From Coprosoma sp963632935 (GTDB taxonomy: Bacteria > Bacillota_I > Bacilli_A > RF39 > UBA660): DNA of 37,923 nt. Numbering within the stretch: position 1 is the stretch's first letter; every line of letters starts with the position of its first letter. Of this stretch, positions 7,580 to 15,467 are shown one piece after another. The notes beneath the pieces were generated by a model. That model ran no database searches, was not told the origin of the DNA, and saw only the letters and a program-made list of their open reading frames with translations. The stretch lies in NCBI GenBank assembly GCA_963632935.1, contig CAVGWA010000011.1:1-37923 (forward strand), given 5' to 3'. A program made the translations under genes and the position numbers.

Positions 7580-8592
7580 AATGGTAAAAAAATAAATAAA
7601 AATACTACATTAATTATATTTGATGAAATACAAGAATGTTCTAATGCTTTAAATTTTTTAAATTATTTTTGTGAAGAAGAGGGTGAATATCATATTGTGC
7701 TGGTTCATTTCTTGGTATAAGACTTTCTAAAACTTCTTTTCCTGTAGGTAAGGTTGATTTTTAAAATTTATATCCAATGACTTTTAGTGAATTTTTAATT
7801 GCAGATGATTCAAGGAACTTAGTTGATGTAATGAGGCAAACTAAAGAAATAAGTGAAATGCCAAAATTGTTTGAAGATAGATTAATCGAAAAATTAAAAA
7901 TTTATTATATTATTGGAGGAATGCCTGAGGCTGTATATAGTTGGGTTAATGATAAAGATATAGAAAAAGTTAATAAGATTCAAAAGAATATATTGGATTC
8001 ATATGAAAATGATTTTTCTAAACATACTGATGTTAGTGTTGCTAATAAGATATCATTAATCTGGAATGGGATACCTTCGCAGTTGGCACGAGAAAATAAA
8101 AAGTTTGTATATCAAGCTGTTAAAGAAGGTGCACGTGCTAGAGAATATGAAGGTACTTTAAATTGGTTAAAAGATGATTGTTAAATGTTATTTAGTTAAT
8201 AAATGTGACTTTCCTTTAAAAGCATATTATAATTTGTCTGCTTTTAAAATTTATATGAATGATGTTGGGCTTTTAAGAAGAATGTTTAATCTAGATAGTA
8301 GAATTATTTTAGATGGTAATAAATTATTTCAAGAATTTAAAGGTGCGTTTACTGAAAATTATGTGGCTAATACATTGAATTATTTATTAGAAGAATCTCC
8401 TAATTATTATACTTTTGATAGAAATGAAATTGATTTTGTTATTTAAGTAAATAATGAAATAATTCCTATAGAAGTTAAATCAGATAAAAGTACTAATCAC
8501 AATAGTTTAATAAAATATAATGCTAGAACAGATAATAAATTATTTTTTAGATTTTCGTTAAATAATTTAAGTAAAGATGGCAAAATAGGTTA
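7580..8592 (+). pseudogene. Decayed ATPase of the AAA_14/DUF4143 family
   Basis: The translation can be followed through several frames. 7580-7695 reads NGKKINKNTTLIIFDEIQEC, a Walker B-like segment (LIIFDEIQE), then shifts frame to AGSFLGIRLSKTSFPVGKVDF, hits a stop/shift near 7763, and continues from 7767 as NLYPMTFSEFLIADD. That frame runs to 8182 (residues ending WLKDDC), shifts again to VKCYLVNKCDFPLKAY, and meets an in-frame TAA at 8444 after NEIDFVI. Beyond it, the same frame continues NNEIIPIEVKSDKST to a stop at ~8591. The DEIQE, GGMPEAV and EIDFV...PIEVK motifs are typical of AAA_14 ATPases with a C-terminal DUF4143 nuclease-like region. The N-terminal Walker A part is missing. At least three disruptions mean it is not functional. 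It is downstream of the pilin gene and bracketed by 12-bp direct repeats. Confidence 0.85.
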
Positions 8593-8886
8593 ATATTTCA
8601 CTTTATTTTATTGAATACATCAATGAATTAAATATAGATTAGAACTAATAAATGTGCAAAGAGAAATGTCTGATGTTTTATCAATTTTTTTGGGTTGTTA
8701 CTATTTGGTCATTATGTGAAAAAATGATACAAATTTAGTAAACTGGTTTATAATTTTGAGTTTAACAGGTGTATAATATAAAATTTTTTATAAATCATTG
8801 TAAATAAAGAGGAAAGTAAGAATTTTTTTGTTTTAAAAAAGTTGCGTAGTATCATTTTTATAAATAGTGTTAATTTAAAATTATTA
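8593..8886. other. Intergenic region without a recognisable gene
   Basis: About 290 bases of AT-rich sequence between the ATPase remnant and the next promoter. It holds the right copy of the 12-bp repeat (8651-8662) and a TATAAT at about 8774 without a good -35 element. I see no coding frame, RNA gene or clear hairpin terminator. Confidence 0.6.
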
Positions 8887-8915
8887 TTGGTATGTTGATT
8901 AAATTATAGTATAAT
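8887..8915 (+). promoter_or_regulatory. Sigma-A promoter for the GdpP-like/rplI/dnaB operon
   Basis: TTGGTA (8887-8892), 17-bp spacer, TATAAT (8910-8915), 18 bp before the start codon at 8934. The following six genes are spaced by 0-3 bases or overlap, so they probably form one unit to rlmH. Confidence 0.75.
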
Positions 8916-8933
8916 GGATAAGAGGCCGATATT

Positions 8934-9902
8934 ATGAAGGAACTTTTTAAACAATTAGATAAATATATTGATAACCATGATGAAATTGTTATTATGACGC
9001 ATGCTAGATGTGATTTAGATGGTATGAGTAGTGCAATTTGTTTGTATGAAATTATTCTTTCTAAGGGTAAGAATGTTTGTATAGTTAAACCTTGTGAAAA
9101 AATTAATAGATCTATGAAAAAGGGCTTTAAACTTTTAGAAAGTAATAATGTGCAAGTTTGTTTTAAAGATGAAAATGAGATTTTAGATGGCAGTAATAAA
9201 TTACTTATTATTGTGGATACTCAGAAAAGAGAACTTGTTGAAAGTACAAAGGTTTTGGATGGTATTTCTGATAAAATTATTATTGATCATCATATAAGTG
9301 GTAGTGATTTTATTAGTGATGTTTTATATAAATATAATGATATGAATAAATCTAGTGTTGTTGAGATTATGTGTGAATATTTAATTTATTTAAAGTTTAT
9401 GGTTCAGCCTTTAGTTTTAACTTTAATGCTTGGTGGCATGGTTACTGATACTAGTAGTTTTAGTTTAAAAACGACTTATAAAACTTTTGAAATGGCTGCT
9501 TTTTTAGCAAAGAATGGTGCGAATTTTGGTGATGTTCAAAATTTATTTAAAGAGCCTAAAGAAGAAATGATAGAAAGATATGAGTTTATTAATAATTCTG
9601 TGGAAATTTCTAAGGATGTTTTGATGTGCAAGATGGATGATAAGATTCATAATAATGTTGATATTGCTTTACTTGCTAAAGAACTTTTGAAGTTTGAGAA
9701 TATTGAGGCTTCTTTTGCTATTGGATATTTATCTAAAAAGATTATTGGTGTTAGTGCTAGATCTGTTGGTAATATTAATGTTGGTAAGATTATGGAAAAA
9801 TTAGGCGGTGGTGGTCATTTTACTGATGCTGCTTGTCAATTTAAAGATAAAAGTATAGAAGAGGTAGCTTTATTGGTTGAAAAGGCTTTTAAGGAGGCGT
9901 AA
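8934..9902 (+). CDS. Stand-alone DHH/DHHA1 phosphodiesterase, equivalent to the catalytic part of GdpP
   Basis: At 322 residues this is only the DHH-DHHA1 half of GdpP (YybT), the ~650-residue membrane c-di-AMP phosphodiesterase. DHH motifs: THARCDLDGMSSA (residues ~22-34), IVDTQKRE, IDHHISGSDF, and VTDTSSFSLKTTYKTFEMAAFLAKNGA, the last closely resembling GdpP. DHHA1 motif: ISARSVGNINV...KLGGGGH near the C-terminus. No membrane helices, PAS or degenerate GGDEF domain precede it, and the start codon is well placed behind its own promoter, so this is a complete short protein. The order with rplI and dnaB is the B. subtilis gdpP-rplI-dnaC order. Likely substrates are c-di-AMP, pApA or nanoRNA; a NrnA-type role cannot be excluded. 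Confidence 0.85.
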   Translation: MKELFKQLDKYIDNHDEIVIMTHARCDLDGMSSAICLYEIILSKGKNVCIVKPCEKINRSMKKGFKLLESNNVQVCFKDENEILDGSNKLLIIVDTQKRELVESTKVLDGISDKIIIDHHISGSDFISDVLYKYNDMNKSSVVEIMCEYLIYLKFMVQPLVLTLMLGGMVTDTSSFSLKTTYKTFEMAAFLAKNGANFGDVQNLFKEPKEEMIERYEFINNSVEISKDVLMCKMDDKIHNNVDIALLAKELLKFENIEASFAIGYLSKKIIGVSARSVGNINVGKIMEKLGGGGHFTDAACQFKDKSIEEVALLVEKAFKEA

Positions 9903-9905
9903 TTT

Positions 9906-10352
9906 ATGAAGGTAATTTTATTAGAGGATGTAAAAAAACAGGGTAAGAAGAATGATGTTATTAATGTTAAAGATGGTTATGGGATGTTTTTGATTAATAG
10001 TGGTGTTGCTGTTAAGGAAACTAAGGGTAGCAGTTTAGTTTTAAAAAAGCGAACTGAAGAGGCTTTGCTTGAAGAAAATTTACTTATTAAACAGTGTGAG
10101 GATTTGAAGAAAAAACTTGAAAAATTAACTTTAAATTTTGATGTTAATACTGGTAAAAATGGTCAAGTTTTTGGTCAGGTAAGTACTAAGCAGATTGCTA
10201 AAGAACTTAAGAAAAAAGGTTTTGATATTGATAAGAAGAAAATTAAATTAGATGTAGCTATTAATACTTTAGGTACTACTAATGTTAAGGTTTTATTACA
10301 TAAAAAGGTGGAAGCAAATTTAAAAATACATTTACAAAAAGTAGGTGATTAG
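9906..10352 (+). CDS. rplI: Large-subunit ribosomal protein bL9
   Basis: The 148-residue protein begins MKVILLEDVKKQGKKNDVINVKDGYG, the canonical bL9 N-terminal domain that binds 23S rRNA, continues with a long charged connecting helix (residues ~45-75) and a C-terminal domain (GQVFGQVSTKQIAKELKKKG). bL9 sits near the L1 stalk and influences reading-frame maintenance. It starts 3 bases after the GdpP-like gene behind AAGGAGG and ends immediately before the dnaB ATG. Length and domain layout are normal. Confidence 0.98.
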   Translation: MKVILLEDVKKQGKKNDVINVKDGYGMFLINSGVAVKETKGSSLVLKKRTEEALLEENLLIKQCEDLKKKLEKLTLNFDVNTGKNGQVFGQVSTKQIAKELKKKGFDIDKKKIKLDVAINTLGTTNVKVLLHKKVEANLKIHLQKVGD

Positions 10353-11699
10353 ATGAATGAGAAAGTGATGCCACAAAAGATTGATGCTGAGCAGGCTATA
10401 CTTGGTTCTATGTTCTTAAGTGAAAAGGCACTTGAGGTTATTGTTGAGAGAATTAATAAAGATATGTTTTATTTGGATTCTCATAAGAAAATATTTGAAG
10501 TTATTAAAAATTTATATGATAAAAAGGTTCCAATTGATATTACGACTGTTACGGCGGAACTTGATAGGAAGAAATTATTAAATCAAGTTGGCGGTGTTCC
10601 TTATTTAACTCAAATTGTTAATATTGTTCCAACGGCTGCTAATGCGGATGAATATATTAAAATTGTTGAGGAGAAGTTTTTAAGGCGCAATTTGATTGAG
10701 GCAGGAACTGATATTGCGAATGCCGGTTTTTCTTCTACTGATGATATTGGTGATATTTTAGATGATGCTGAGAAGAAGATATTTGAGGTTGTTAAGAATA
10801 GGCGTGGGTCTGAATTTAAGACTATTCAAGATGTTTTATTTAAGGCACAGGCTGATTTAGAAAAATTATCAACTTTAAAAGGTGAGATTACTGGTGTTCC
10901 TGCGGGATATTATGATATTGATAAGTTAACTTCAGGTTTTCATGAAAATGAGCTTATTATTATAGCTGCTCGTCCTGCGATGGGTAAGACGGCTTTTGCT
11001 GTTAATATGGCTGTTAATATGGCTATGAATGCGAAAAAAACTGTTGCTTTGTTTAATATGGAAATGGGAGCTGAACAGTTAATTTCACGTATGTTATCTT
11101 CTGTTGGCCAAATTGAAGCTAATAAGTTACGTACTGGTAGGTTAGAACATCAAGATTGGAAAAGGGTTAATGAGGCAATTAGCAGGCTTGCTGATACGAA
11201 GATTTTTATTGATGATACTCCTGGTATGACTGTTAGTGAGATTAGGGCAAAGTGTAGAAGACTTGCTAATAGTAGTGATGGATTAGATGTTGTTATTATT
11301 GACTATTTGCAATTAATTAGTGGTTCTGCAAAGTATGCTGGTCAAAGACAACAAGAGGTATCAGAAATATCACGTAGTTTGAAGACTATGGCAATGGAAC
11401 TTAATATTCCAGTTATTGCTTTAGCGCAACTTTCACGTAGTGTTGAAGGTAGGGAGGATAAGAGACCTCTTTTATCTGATTTAAGAGAATCTGGTTCTAT
11501 TGAACAGGATGCGGATATTGTTGCTTTTCTTTATAGGGATGATTATTATAATAAGGAAAGTGCTATCGATGAGAATACTAGTAAGAGTGAATTTATTATT
11601 TCTAAGCATCGTAGTGGACCGACCGCAACTGTTAATTTAATTTTTAAACGTGATACTAGTTCGTTTTTCAATATGGAAAATAGTCAAGTAGGTGAATAG
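10353..11699 (+). CDS. dnaB: Replicative DNA helicase DnaB (DnaC in Bacillus)
   Basis: DnaB is the hexameric 5'-3' helicase that unwinds DNA at the fork and recruits primase. The N-terminal domain begins with PQKIDAEQAILGSMFL; the RecA-like C-terminal domain has Walker A AARPAMGKTAFA, Walker B VVIIDYLQLISG, the LAQLSRSVEGREDKRPLLSDLRESGSIEQDAD segment and the arginine-finger region SKHRSGPT. The length of 448 residues is typical. The ATG directly follows the rplI stop; AGGTGAT at the end of rplI serves as ribosome binding site. The sequence contains no intein. Confidence 0.98.
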   Translation: MNEKVMPQKIDAEQAILGSMFLSEKALEVIVERINKDMFYLDSHKKIFEVIKNLYDKKVPIDITTVTAELDRKKLLNQVGGVPYLTQIVNIVPTAANADEYIKIVEEKFLRRNLIEAGTDIANAGFSSTDDIGDILDDAEKKIFEVVKNRRGSEFKTIQDVLFKAQADLEKLSTLKGEITGVPAGYYDIDKLTSGFHENELIIIAARPAMGKTAFAVNMAVNMAMNAKKTVALFNMEMGAEQLISRMLSSVGQIEANKLRTGRLEHQDWKRVNEAISRLADTKIFIDDTPGMTVSEIRAKCRRLANSSDGLDVVIIDYLQLISGSAKYAGQRQQEVSEISRSLKTMAMELNIPVIALAQLSRSVEGREDKRPLLSDLRESGSIEQDADIVAFLYRDDYYNKESAIDENTSKSEFIISKHRSGPTATVNLIFKRDTSSFFNMENSQVGE

Positions 11700-11700
11700 T

Positions 11701-13170
11701 ATGAAAAAAATTTCTATATATTTGATGATTGTTATTACTATTGTTGGTCTTTTTACTTTAGGTTTTAGTTATAAGAATTCACCACTTCCTAATAGTTATT
11801 ATGAGGTTTATTTGAATGAAAGGTCAATTGGTGTTATTAAGTCGGCTAGTGCTTTGGAGGATTATATTGATAAAAATGGTATTTATTATAAAAATAAGTT
11901 TAAGGTTGATAAGGTTTATTCTCCTAAAGGACTTCAGATTAGAAAGTTGACTACTTATAATGGTAAAACTTCATCTGTTTCTAGTGTTTATAAAAAGATA
12001 TCTAAGAGTAGTCAATTTACTGTTAGTGGTTATGAGTTTACTATTAAGAAGAAAAGTGATGATGAGATTAAGACTCAAAAGATTTATGTTTTAAAGAAGA
12101 GTGTTTTTAAAAATGCGGTTAATACTCTTATTAATACGTTTGTTGGTAAGGATAAATATAAGGCTTATGTTGATGATAATCAGGTTAAGATTACTTCTAC
12201 TGGTGAAAATATTCAAAATGTTTATGTTGATGAGGATATTACTGTTCGTGAGACTAATATTCCTGTTGATGAGAAGATTTATACCGATGACATTTCACTT
12301 TCACATTATCTTTTATATGGTGAAAATGAGGAAAGCAGTGAATATGAGGTTAAGGCTGGAGATACTATTGAGAATGTAGCTTTTAACAATAAGATTAGTC
12401 CAGAAGAAGTTTTGATTTCTAATTCTGATTTAACTAGTACAAGTAATTTACTTTATCCTGGTCAAAAGTTAAAAATTAGTCAGACTAATCCTCAGATTAG
12501 TGTTGTTGAGGAATCTTATGTTGTTGAAGATGTTGAGAGTCAATATAAGACTGAGGAGAAGTATGATGATAATACTGTTATTGGTCAAGATAAGGTTATT
12601 CAAGAAGGCGTTAATGGATTAGAAAGAGTTTCTCAGAAGGTTAAAAAGGTTAATGGAACTATTAATTATGTTGATCCACAAGGAAAACAAGTTATTAAAG
12701 AGCCTATTAATAAGATTGTTTCTAAAGGTAATAAATATATTCCAACTGTTGGAAGTTTAACTAGTTGGGGATGGCCTACTGATAGTGGTTGGACACTTAG
12801 TAGTGGATATTCTTATCGTTCAAGTCCTATTAATGGTGGTAGGGAGTTACATACTGGTTTAGACATTTCTGGTACTGGATATGGTTCTAAGATTTATGCG
12901 ACTAACAATGGTGTTGTTGAGATTGCGGAATATCATTATAGTTATGGTAATTATGTTGTTATTAATCATAATAATGGTTATATGACTTTGTATGCTCATA
13001 TGTCTAAGATTGGTGTTAAAAAAGGTCAAACTGTCGCGCGTGGTGAGGTTATTGGTTATGTTGGTATGACTGGATCTGCTACAGGCCCACATGTTCATTA
13101 TGAAGTTTGGAAGGGATGTAAATATTGTCATGTTAATCCATCTGTTTTATATCCTAATGGTTATCGTTAA
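11701..13170 (+). CDS. Secreted/membrane-anchored LysM-G5-M23 metallopeptidase
   Basis: The 489-residue protein starts with a signal anchor (MKKISIYLMIVITIVGLFTL). A LysM peptidoglycan-binding domain lies at about residues 217-263 (YEVKAGDTIENVAFNN...LYPGQKLKIS), a G5 domain at about 275-320, and a C-terminal M23 domain with the zinc-ligand motifs HTGLD and HVHYE. M23 enzymes hydrolyse peptide cross-links in peptidoglycan, so a role in wall growth or spore engulfment is plausible. The ATG at 11701 is preferred to the GTG at 11692 because AGGTG (11689-11693) overlaps the latter and is well spaced from the former. It overlaps walJ by one base, and the M23-walJ-rlmH neighbourhood echoes the wall-stress yyc region of Bacillus. 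Confidence 0.92.
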   Translation: MKKISIYLMIVITIVGLFTLGFSYKNSPLPNSYYEVYLNERSIGVIKSASALEDYIDKNGIYYKNKFKVDKVYSPKGLQIRKLTTYNGKTSSVSSVYKKISKSSQFTVSGYEFTIKKKSDDEIKTQKIYVLKKSVFKNAVNTLINTFVGKDKYKAYVDDNQVKITSTGENIQNVYVDEDITVRETNIPVDEKIYTDDISLSHYLLYGENEESSEYEVKAGDTIENVAFNNKISPEEVLISNSDLTSTSNLLYPGQKLKISQTNPQISVVEESYVVEDVESQYKTEEKYDDNTVIGQDKVIQEGVNGLERVSQKVKKVNGTINYVDPQGKQVIKEPINKIVSKGNKYIPTVGSLTSWGWPTDSGWTLSSGYSYRSSPINGGRELHTGLDISGTGYGSKIYATNNGVVEIAEYHYSYGNYVVINHNNGYMTLYAHMSKIGVKKGQTVARGEVIGYVGMTGSATGPHVHYEVWKGCKYCHVNPSVLYPNGYR

Positions 13171-13928
13171 TGCGTATTTGTATTTTAGCTAGTGGTAGTA
13201 AGGGTAATTGTGCTTATATTGAAACTGATAAGACAAGATCGCTTGTTGATTTGGGTATGAGTGCAGGTTATGTTACTAAGGCACTTAAGAATATAGGGGT
13301 TGATGCTTCTTCAATTCAAAGGGTTTTTATTACTCATACTCATTCAGATCATGTTGCTGGTCTTAGAGTTTTTATTAAGAAGTATCATCCTGTTGTTTAT
13401 TTGACTGAGAAGATGGAAGATGAACTAGATTTTGATATTGAGGATAAGTTTTATATTAATAGAAATGTTATGATTGATGATTTGAAGGTTGTTCCTTTTA
13501 AAACTTCACATGATGTTGCAGATAGTAATGGATATGTATTTGAAAGTGATGGTAAGAGTATTGTTTATGTGACTGATACTGGATATATTCATGTTAAAAA
13601 TTTTGATAAGTTACGTAATAAGAGTATGTATGTGTTTGAAAGTAATCATGATGTGAGAATGCTTAAGGAAGGTAGTTATCCTTATTATTTGCAACAAAGA
13701 ATACTTGGTGATAAGGGACATTTGTCTAATAAGGATAGTGCTTATTATTTATCTGAATTTATTGGTGATAATACTAATAAAATTATTTTAATTCATTTGA
13801 GTGAGGAAAATAATAAGCCGGAACTTGCTTTAAAGACTTTAATTGATACTTTAGATAAAAAAGGCGTGAGGGTTCCTGATATTGAGATTGCTTCTCAAAA
13901 GGAAAGTACGGAGTTTGAGTTAGTATGA
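13170..13928 (+). CDS. walJ: WalJ/YycJ-type metallo-beta-lactamase-fold hydrolase
   Basis: WalJ (YycJ) is an MBL-fold protein linked to the WalRK wall-homeostasis system and to coordination of division with replication; its substrate is probably nucleic acid, a family-level inference. The metal-binding THTHSDHVAGL motif is intact at residues ~53-63, with later ligands in TSHDV, YVTDTG and IHLSEENN. The N-terminus ILASGSKGNCAYIET is the family signature. At 252 residues it is close to the usual ~260. Its ATG shares a base with the stop of the preceding gene, and it overlaps rlmH by 4 bases (ATGA), so translation is coupled. WalR, WalK, YycH and YycI are absent here. Confidence 0.92.
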   Translation: MRICILASGSKGNCAYIETDKTRSLVDLGMSAGYVTKALKNIGVDASSIQRVFITHTHSDHVAGLRVFIKKYHPVVYLTEKMEDELDFDIEDKFYINRNVMIDDLKVVPFKTSHDVADSNGYVFESDGKSIVYVTDTGYIHVKNFDKLRNKSMYVFESNHDVRMLKEGSYPYYLQQRILGDKGHLSNKDSAYYLSEFIGDNTNKIILIHLSEENNKPELALKTLIDTLDKKGVRVPDIEIASQKESTEFELV

Positions 13929-14371
13929 AGATTATATGTGTTGGTAAGGTTAAGGAGAAATTTTTTAAAGATGCAATTGATGAGTATTCTAAGAGAATAA
14001 GCAAATATTGTAAGCTTGAGATTATTGAAATTTCTGATGTTTCAGATATGAGTGTTGCTGTTTTTAAAGAGGGTGAGGCTATTTTATCTAAAATTAAGGA
14101 TAGCGATTATGTTGTTACTTTAGAAATTGATGGAAATCATTTAAATTCTTTGGAGTTTGCACGGAAGATTGATAATAACTTTAGTTCTAATAAGAATTTG
14201 GTTTTTGTTATTGGGGGGTCTTATGGTCTTTCTTCTTCTGTTAAGAAACGTAGTGATTATCGATTATCTTTTTCTACTTTTACTTTTCCACATCAATTGT
14301 TTAGAGTTATTTTATTAGAACAGATATATAGAGCATTTAAAATTAATCATAATGAAAATTATCATAAATAA
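13925..14371 (+). CDS. rlmH: 23S rRNA (pseudouridine1915-N3)-methyltransferase RlmH
   Basis: RlmH is a SPOUT-class enzyme that methylates pseudouridine 1915 in helix 69 of 23S rRNA using SAM. The protein shows the family start MKIICVGKVKEKFFKDAIDEY, the SAM-knot motif VIGGSYGLS, and the conserved end FTFPHQLFRVILLEQIYRAFKI...YHK. At 148 residues it is about ten shorter than most homologues, through small internal gaps and not a lost terminus. It overlaps walJ by 4 bases and ends the operon; a strong hairpin follows. Confidence 0.96.
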   Translation: MKIICVGKVKEKFFKDAIDEYSKRISKYCKLEIIEISDVSDMSVAVFKEGEAILSKIKDSDYVVTLEIDGNHLNSLEFARKIDNNFSSNKNLVFVIGGSYGLSSSVKKRSDYRLSFSTFTFPHQLFRVILLEQIYRAFKINHNENYHK

Positions 14372-14375
14372 ATGT

Positions 14376-14412
14376 AAATAGATTGTCAATTAGACTATCT
14401 ATTTTATTTTTG
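14376..14412 (+). terminator. Terminator after rlmH
   Basis: AAATAGAT (14376-14383) pairs with ATCTATTT (14397-14404), extended inward by GTC/GAC with one mismatch, followed by a T-rich run. Confidence 0.75.
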
Positions 14413-14515
14413 CTGATTTTTATAAATTGTTACCTTTTTTTATCGTTATTAAAATAAATTCGTTTTTTTGATAATGTATGGTTTTAAAAATGATTTTGGT
14501 GCAAAGAAAAAACTA

Positions 14516-14544
14516 TTGAAAAATGTATAAATTATTGATAAAAT
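14516..14544 (+). promoter_or_regulatory. Promoter of tRNA-His
   Basis: TTGAAA (14516-14521), 17-bp spacer, TAAAAT (14539-14544), 17 bp before the tRNA. Confidence 0.75.
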
Positions 14545-14560
14545 ATATTTGTCTTTGTAT

Positions 14561-14637
14561 GGCGGAATTGGTGAAGTGGTTAACACGGTGGATTGTGGTT
14601 CCATTATGCATCGGTTCGATTCCGATATTCCGCCCCA
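14561..14637 (+). tRNA. tRNA-His (GTG anticodon)
   Basis: A full cloverleaf can be folded. The acceptor GCGGAAT pairs with ATTCCGC, the anticodon stem GTGGA/TCCAT frames the loop TTGTGGT with anticodon GTG, and the T loop is TTCGATT. The extra G at position -1 (14561) faces a C discriminator, the histidine identity element. CCA is encoded. The gene stands alone between rlmH and the DUF1003 gene. Confidence 0.96.
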
Positions 14638-14648
14638 GATGAAAATAT

Positions 14649-14680
14649 CGAGTTTAGTCTTTAAGTCTAGCTCGTTTTTT
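14649..14680 (+). terminator. Terminator after tRNA-His
   Basis: CGAG at 14649-14652 pairs with CTCG at 14671-14674; TAG/CTA extends the stem across one bulge; six T residues follow. Confidence 0.7.
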
Positions 14681-14705
14681 ATATATTGTGAATTAATAAA
14701 AAAAC

Positions 14706-14734
14706 TTAACATATAATTGAAAAACTGATATAGT
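14706..14734 (+). promoter_or_regulatory. Promoter of the DUF1003 gene
   Basis: TTAACA, 17-bp spacer, TATAGT with an extended TGA before the -10, 31 bp upstream of the start codon. Confidence 0.6.
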
Positions 14735-14765
14735 ATAAGTGATACAAATATAGGATGGTGAAATC

Positions 14766-15323
14766 ATGTCAAAAAAAAATAAAAGACAAATTGTACAAAT
14801 GATATTACAACAAAACTTAGATAAGCAAGATAAAGATGATATTATAGATATGCTTGCAGATAGTTCAATAGCGGTTGATGTAGATAAAGAAGAAGCAAAA
14901 AAAATAACGTTTGGAGAAAAAATGGCAGACAGGTTATCAGAGATAGCTGGTAGTTGGAGTTTTATAATACTATTTATAATATTTTTAGTTTCTTGGGTTG
15001 TTATTAATACAATTATTTTAAAAGATAAGCAAATAGATCCATATCCGTTTATTTTATTAAATTTAGTATTGTCATGTTTATCTGCTTTACAAGCTCCTAT
15101 TATAATGATGAGTCAAAATAGAGCTTCAAAAAAAGATAGTATGCGTAATCAAAATGATTATAAAATAGATTTAAAAAGTGAATTAATATTGGAAGATCTC
15201 CATAATAAAGTTGAAAGACTAATTGCTAATCAAAATAGGTTACTTAATATTCTTGATAAAGTTATTGTTGAAGATGATTCCAATAATAATGAATTAAAAT
15301 CTAATCATTTAGACAAAATTTAA
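14766..15323 (+). CDS. DUF1003 membrane protein
   Basis: The 185-residue protein has two hydrophobic helices (about residues 62-84 and 92-115). Its conserved core GSWSFIILFIIFLVSWVVIN, then DPYPFILLNLVLSCLSALQAPIIMMSQNRAS, is the DUF1003 signature. A long charged helix follows (residues ~120-170), probably cytoplasmic coiled coil. Family function is not settled; some members are annotated as cyclic-nucleotide-associated or envelope proteins, which I cannot support here. Its promoter and terminator isolate it from the tRNA and the heat-shock operon. Codons end mainly in A, unlike the genes before tRNA-His. Confidence 0.85.
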   Translation: MSKKNKRQIVQMILQQNLDKQDKDDIIDMLADSSIAVDVDKEEAKKITFGEKMADRLSEIAGSWSFIILFIIFLVSWVVINTIILKDKQIDPYPFILLNLVLSCLSALQAPIIMMSQNRASKKDSMRNQNDYKIDLKSELILEDLHNKVERLIANQNRLLNILDKVIVEDDSNNNELKSNHLDKI

Positions 15324-15330
15324 AATGATG

Positions 15331-15355
15331 AAGCCGGAAAAAATTCTGGTTTTTT
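15331..15355 (+). terminator. Terminator after the DUF1003 gene
   Basis: AAGCCGGA pairs with TCTGGTTT (two G-T pairs) around a short A-rich loop, running into a T tract. Confidence 0.7.
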
Positions 15356-15382
15356 GATGAACAATGACTATTTTTATCTTTT

Positions 15383-15409
15383 TTAGCACGCAACACTTGA
15401 CAGTGCTAA
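15383..15409 (+). promoter_or_regulatory. CIRCE operator 1 (HrcA binding site)
   Basis: TTAGCACGC, nine bases, CAGTGCTAA. The CIRCE consensus is TTAGCACTC-N9-GAGTGCTAA, so 16 of 18 positions match. It overlaps the -35 box, so HrcA binding would block RNA polymerase. Confidence 0.92.
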
Positions 15410-15425
15410 TAGAAGATGCTATAAT
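15397..15425 (+). promoter_or_regulatory. Promoter of the hrcA-grpE-dnaK-pepF-dnaJ operon
   Basis: TTGACA (15397-15402), 17-bp spacer, TATAAT (15420-15425): a consensus sigma-A promoter. The -35 box lies inside CIRCE operator 1. Confidence 0.93.
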
Positions 15426-15428
15426 GAA

Positions 15429-15455
15429 GTAGCAATCGGAAAATATGAGTGCTAA
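15429..15455 (+). promoter_or_regulatory. Second CIRCE-like operator in the hrcA leader
   Basis: GTAGCAATC, nine bases, GAGTGCTAA: again 16 of 18 consensus positions, with a perfect right half. Its centre lies 46 bp from operator 1, downstream of the -10 box, and it ends two bases before the hrcA Shine-Dalgarno GAGGTG (15457-15462). It could add repression or act as a leader hairpin. Confidence 0.75.
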
Positions 15456-15467
15456 AGAGGTGATGAT

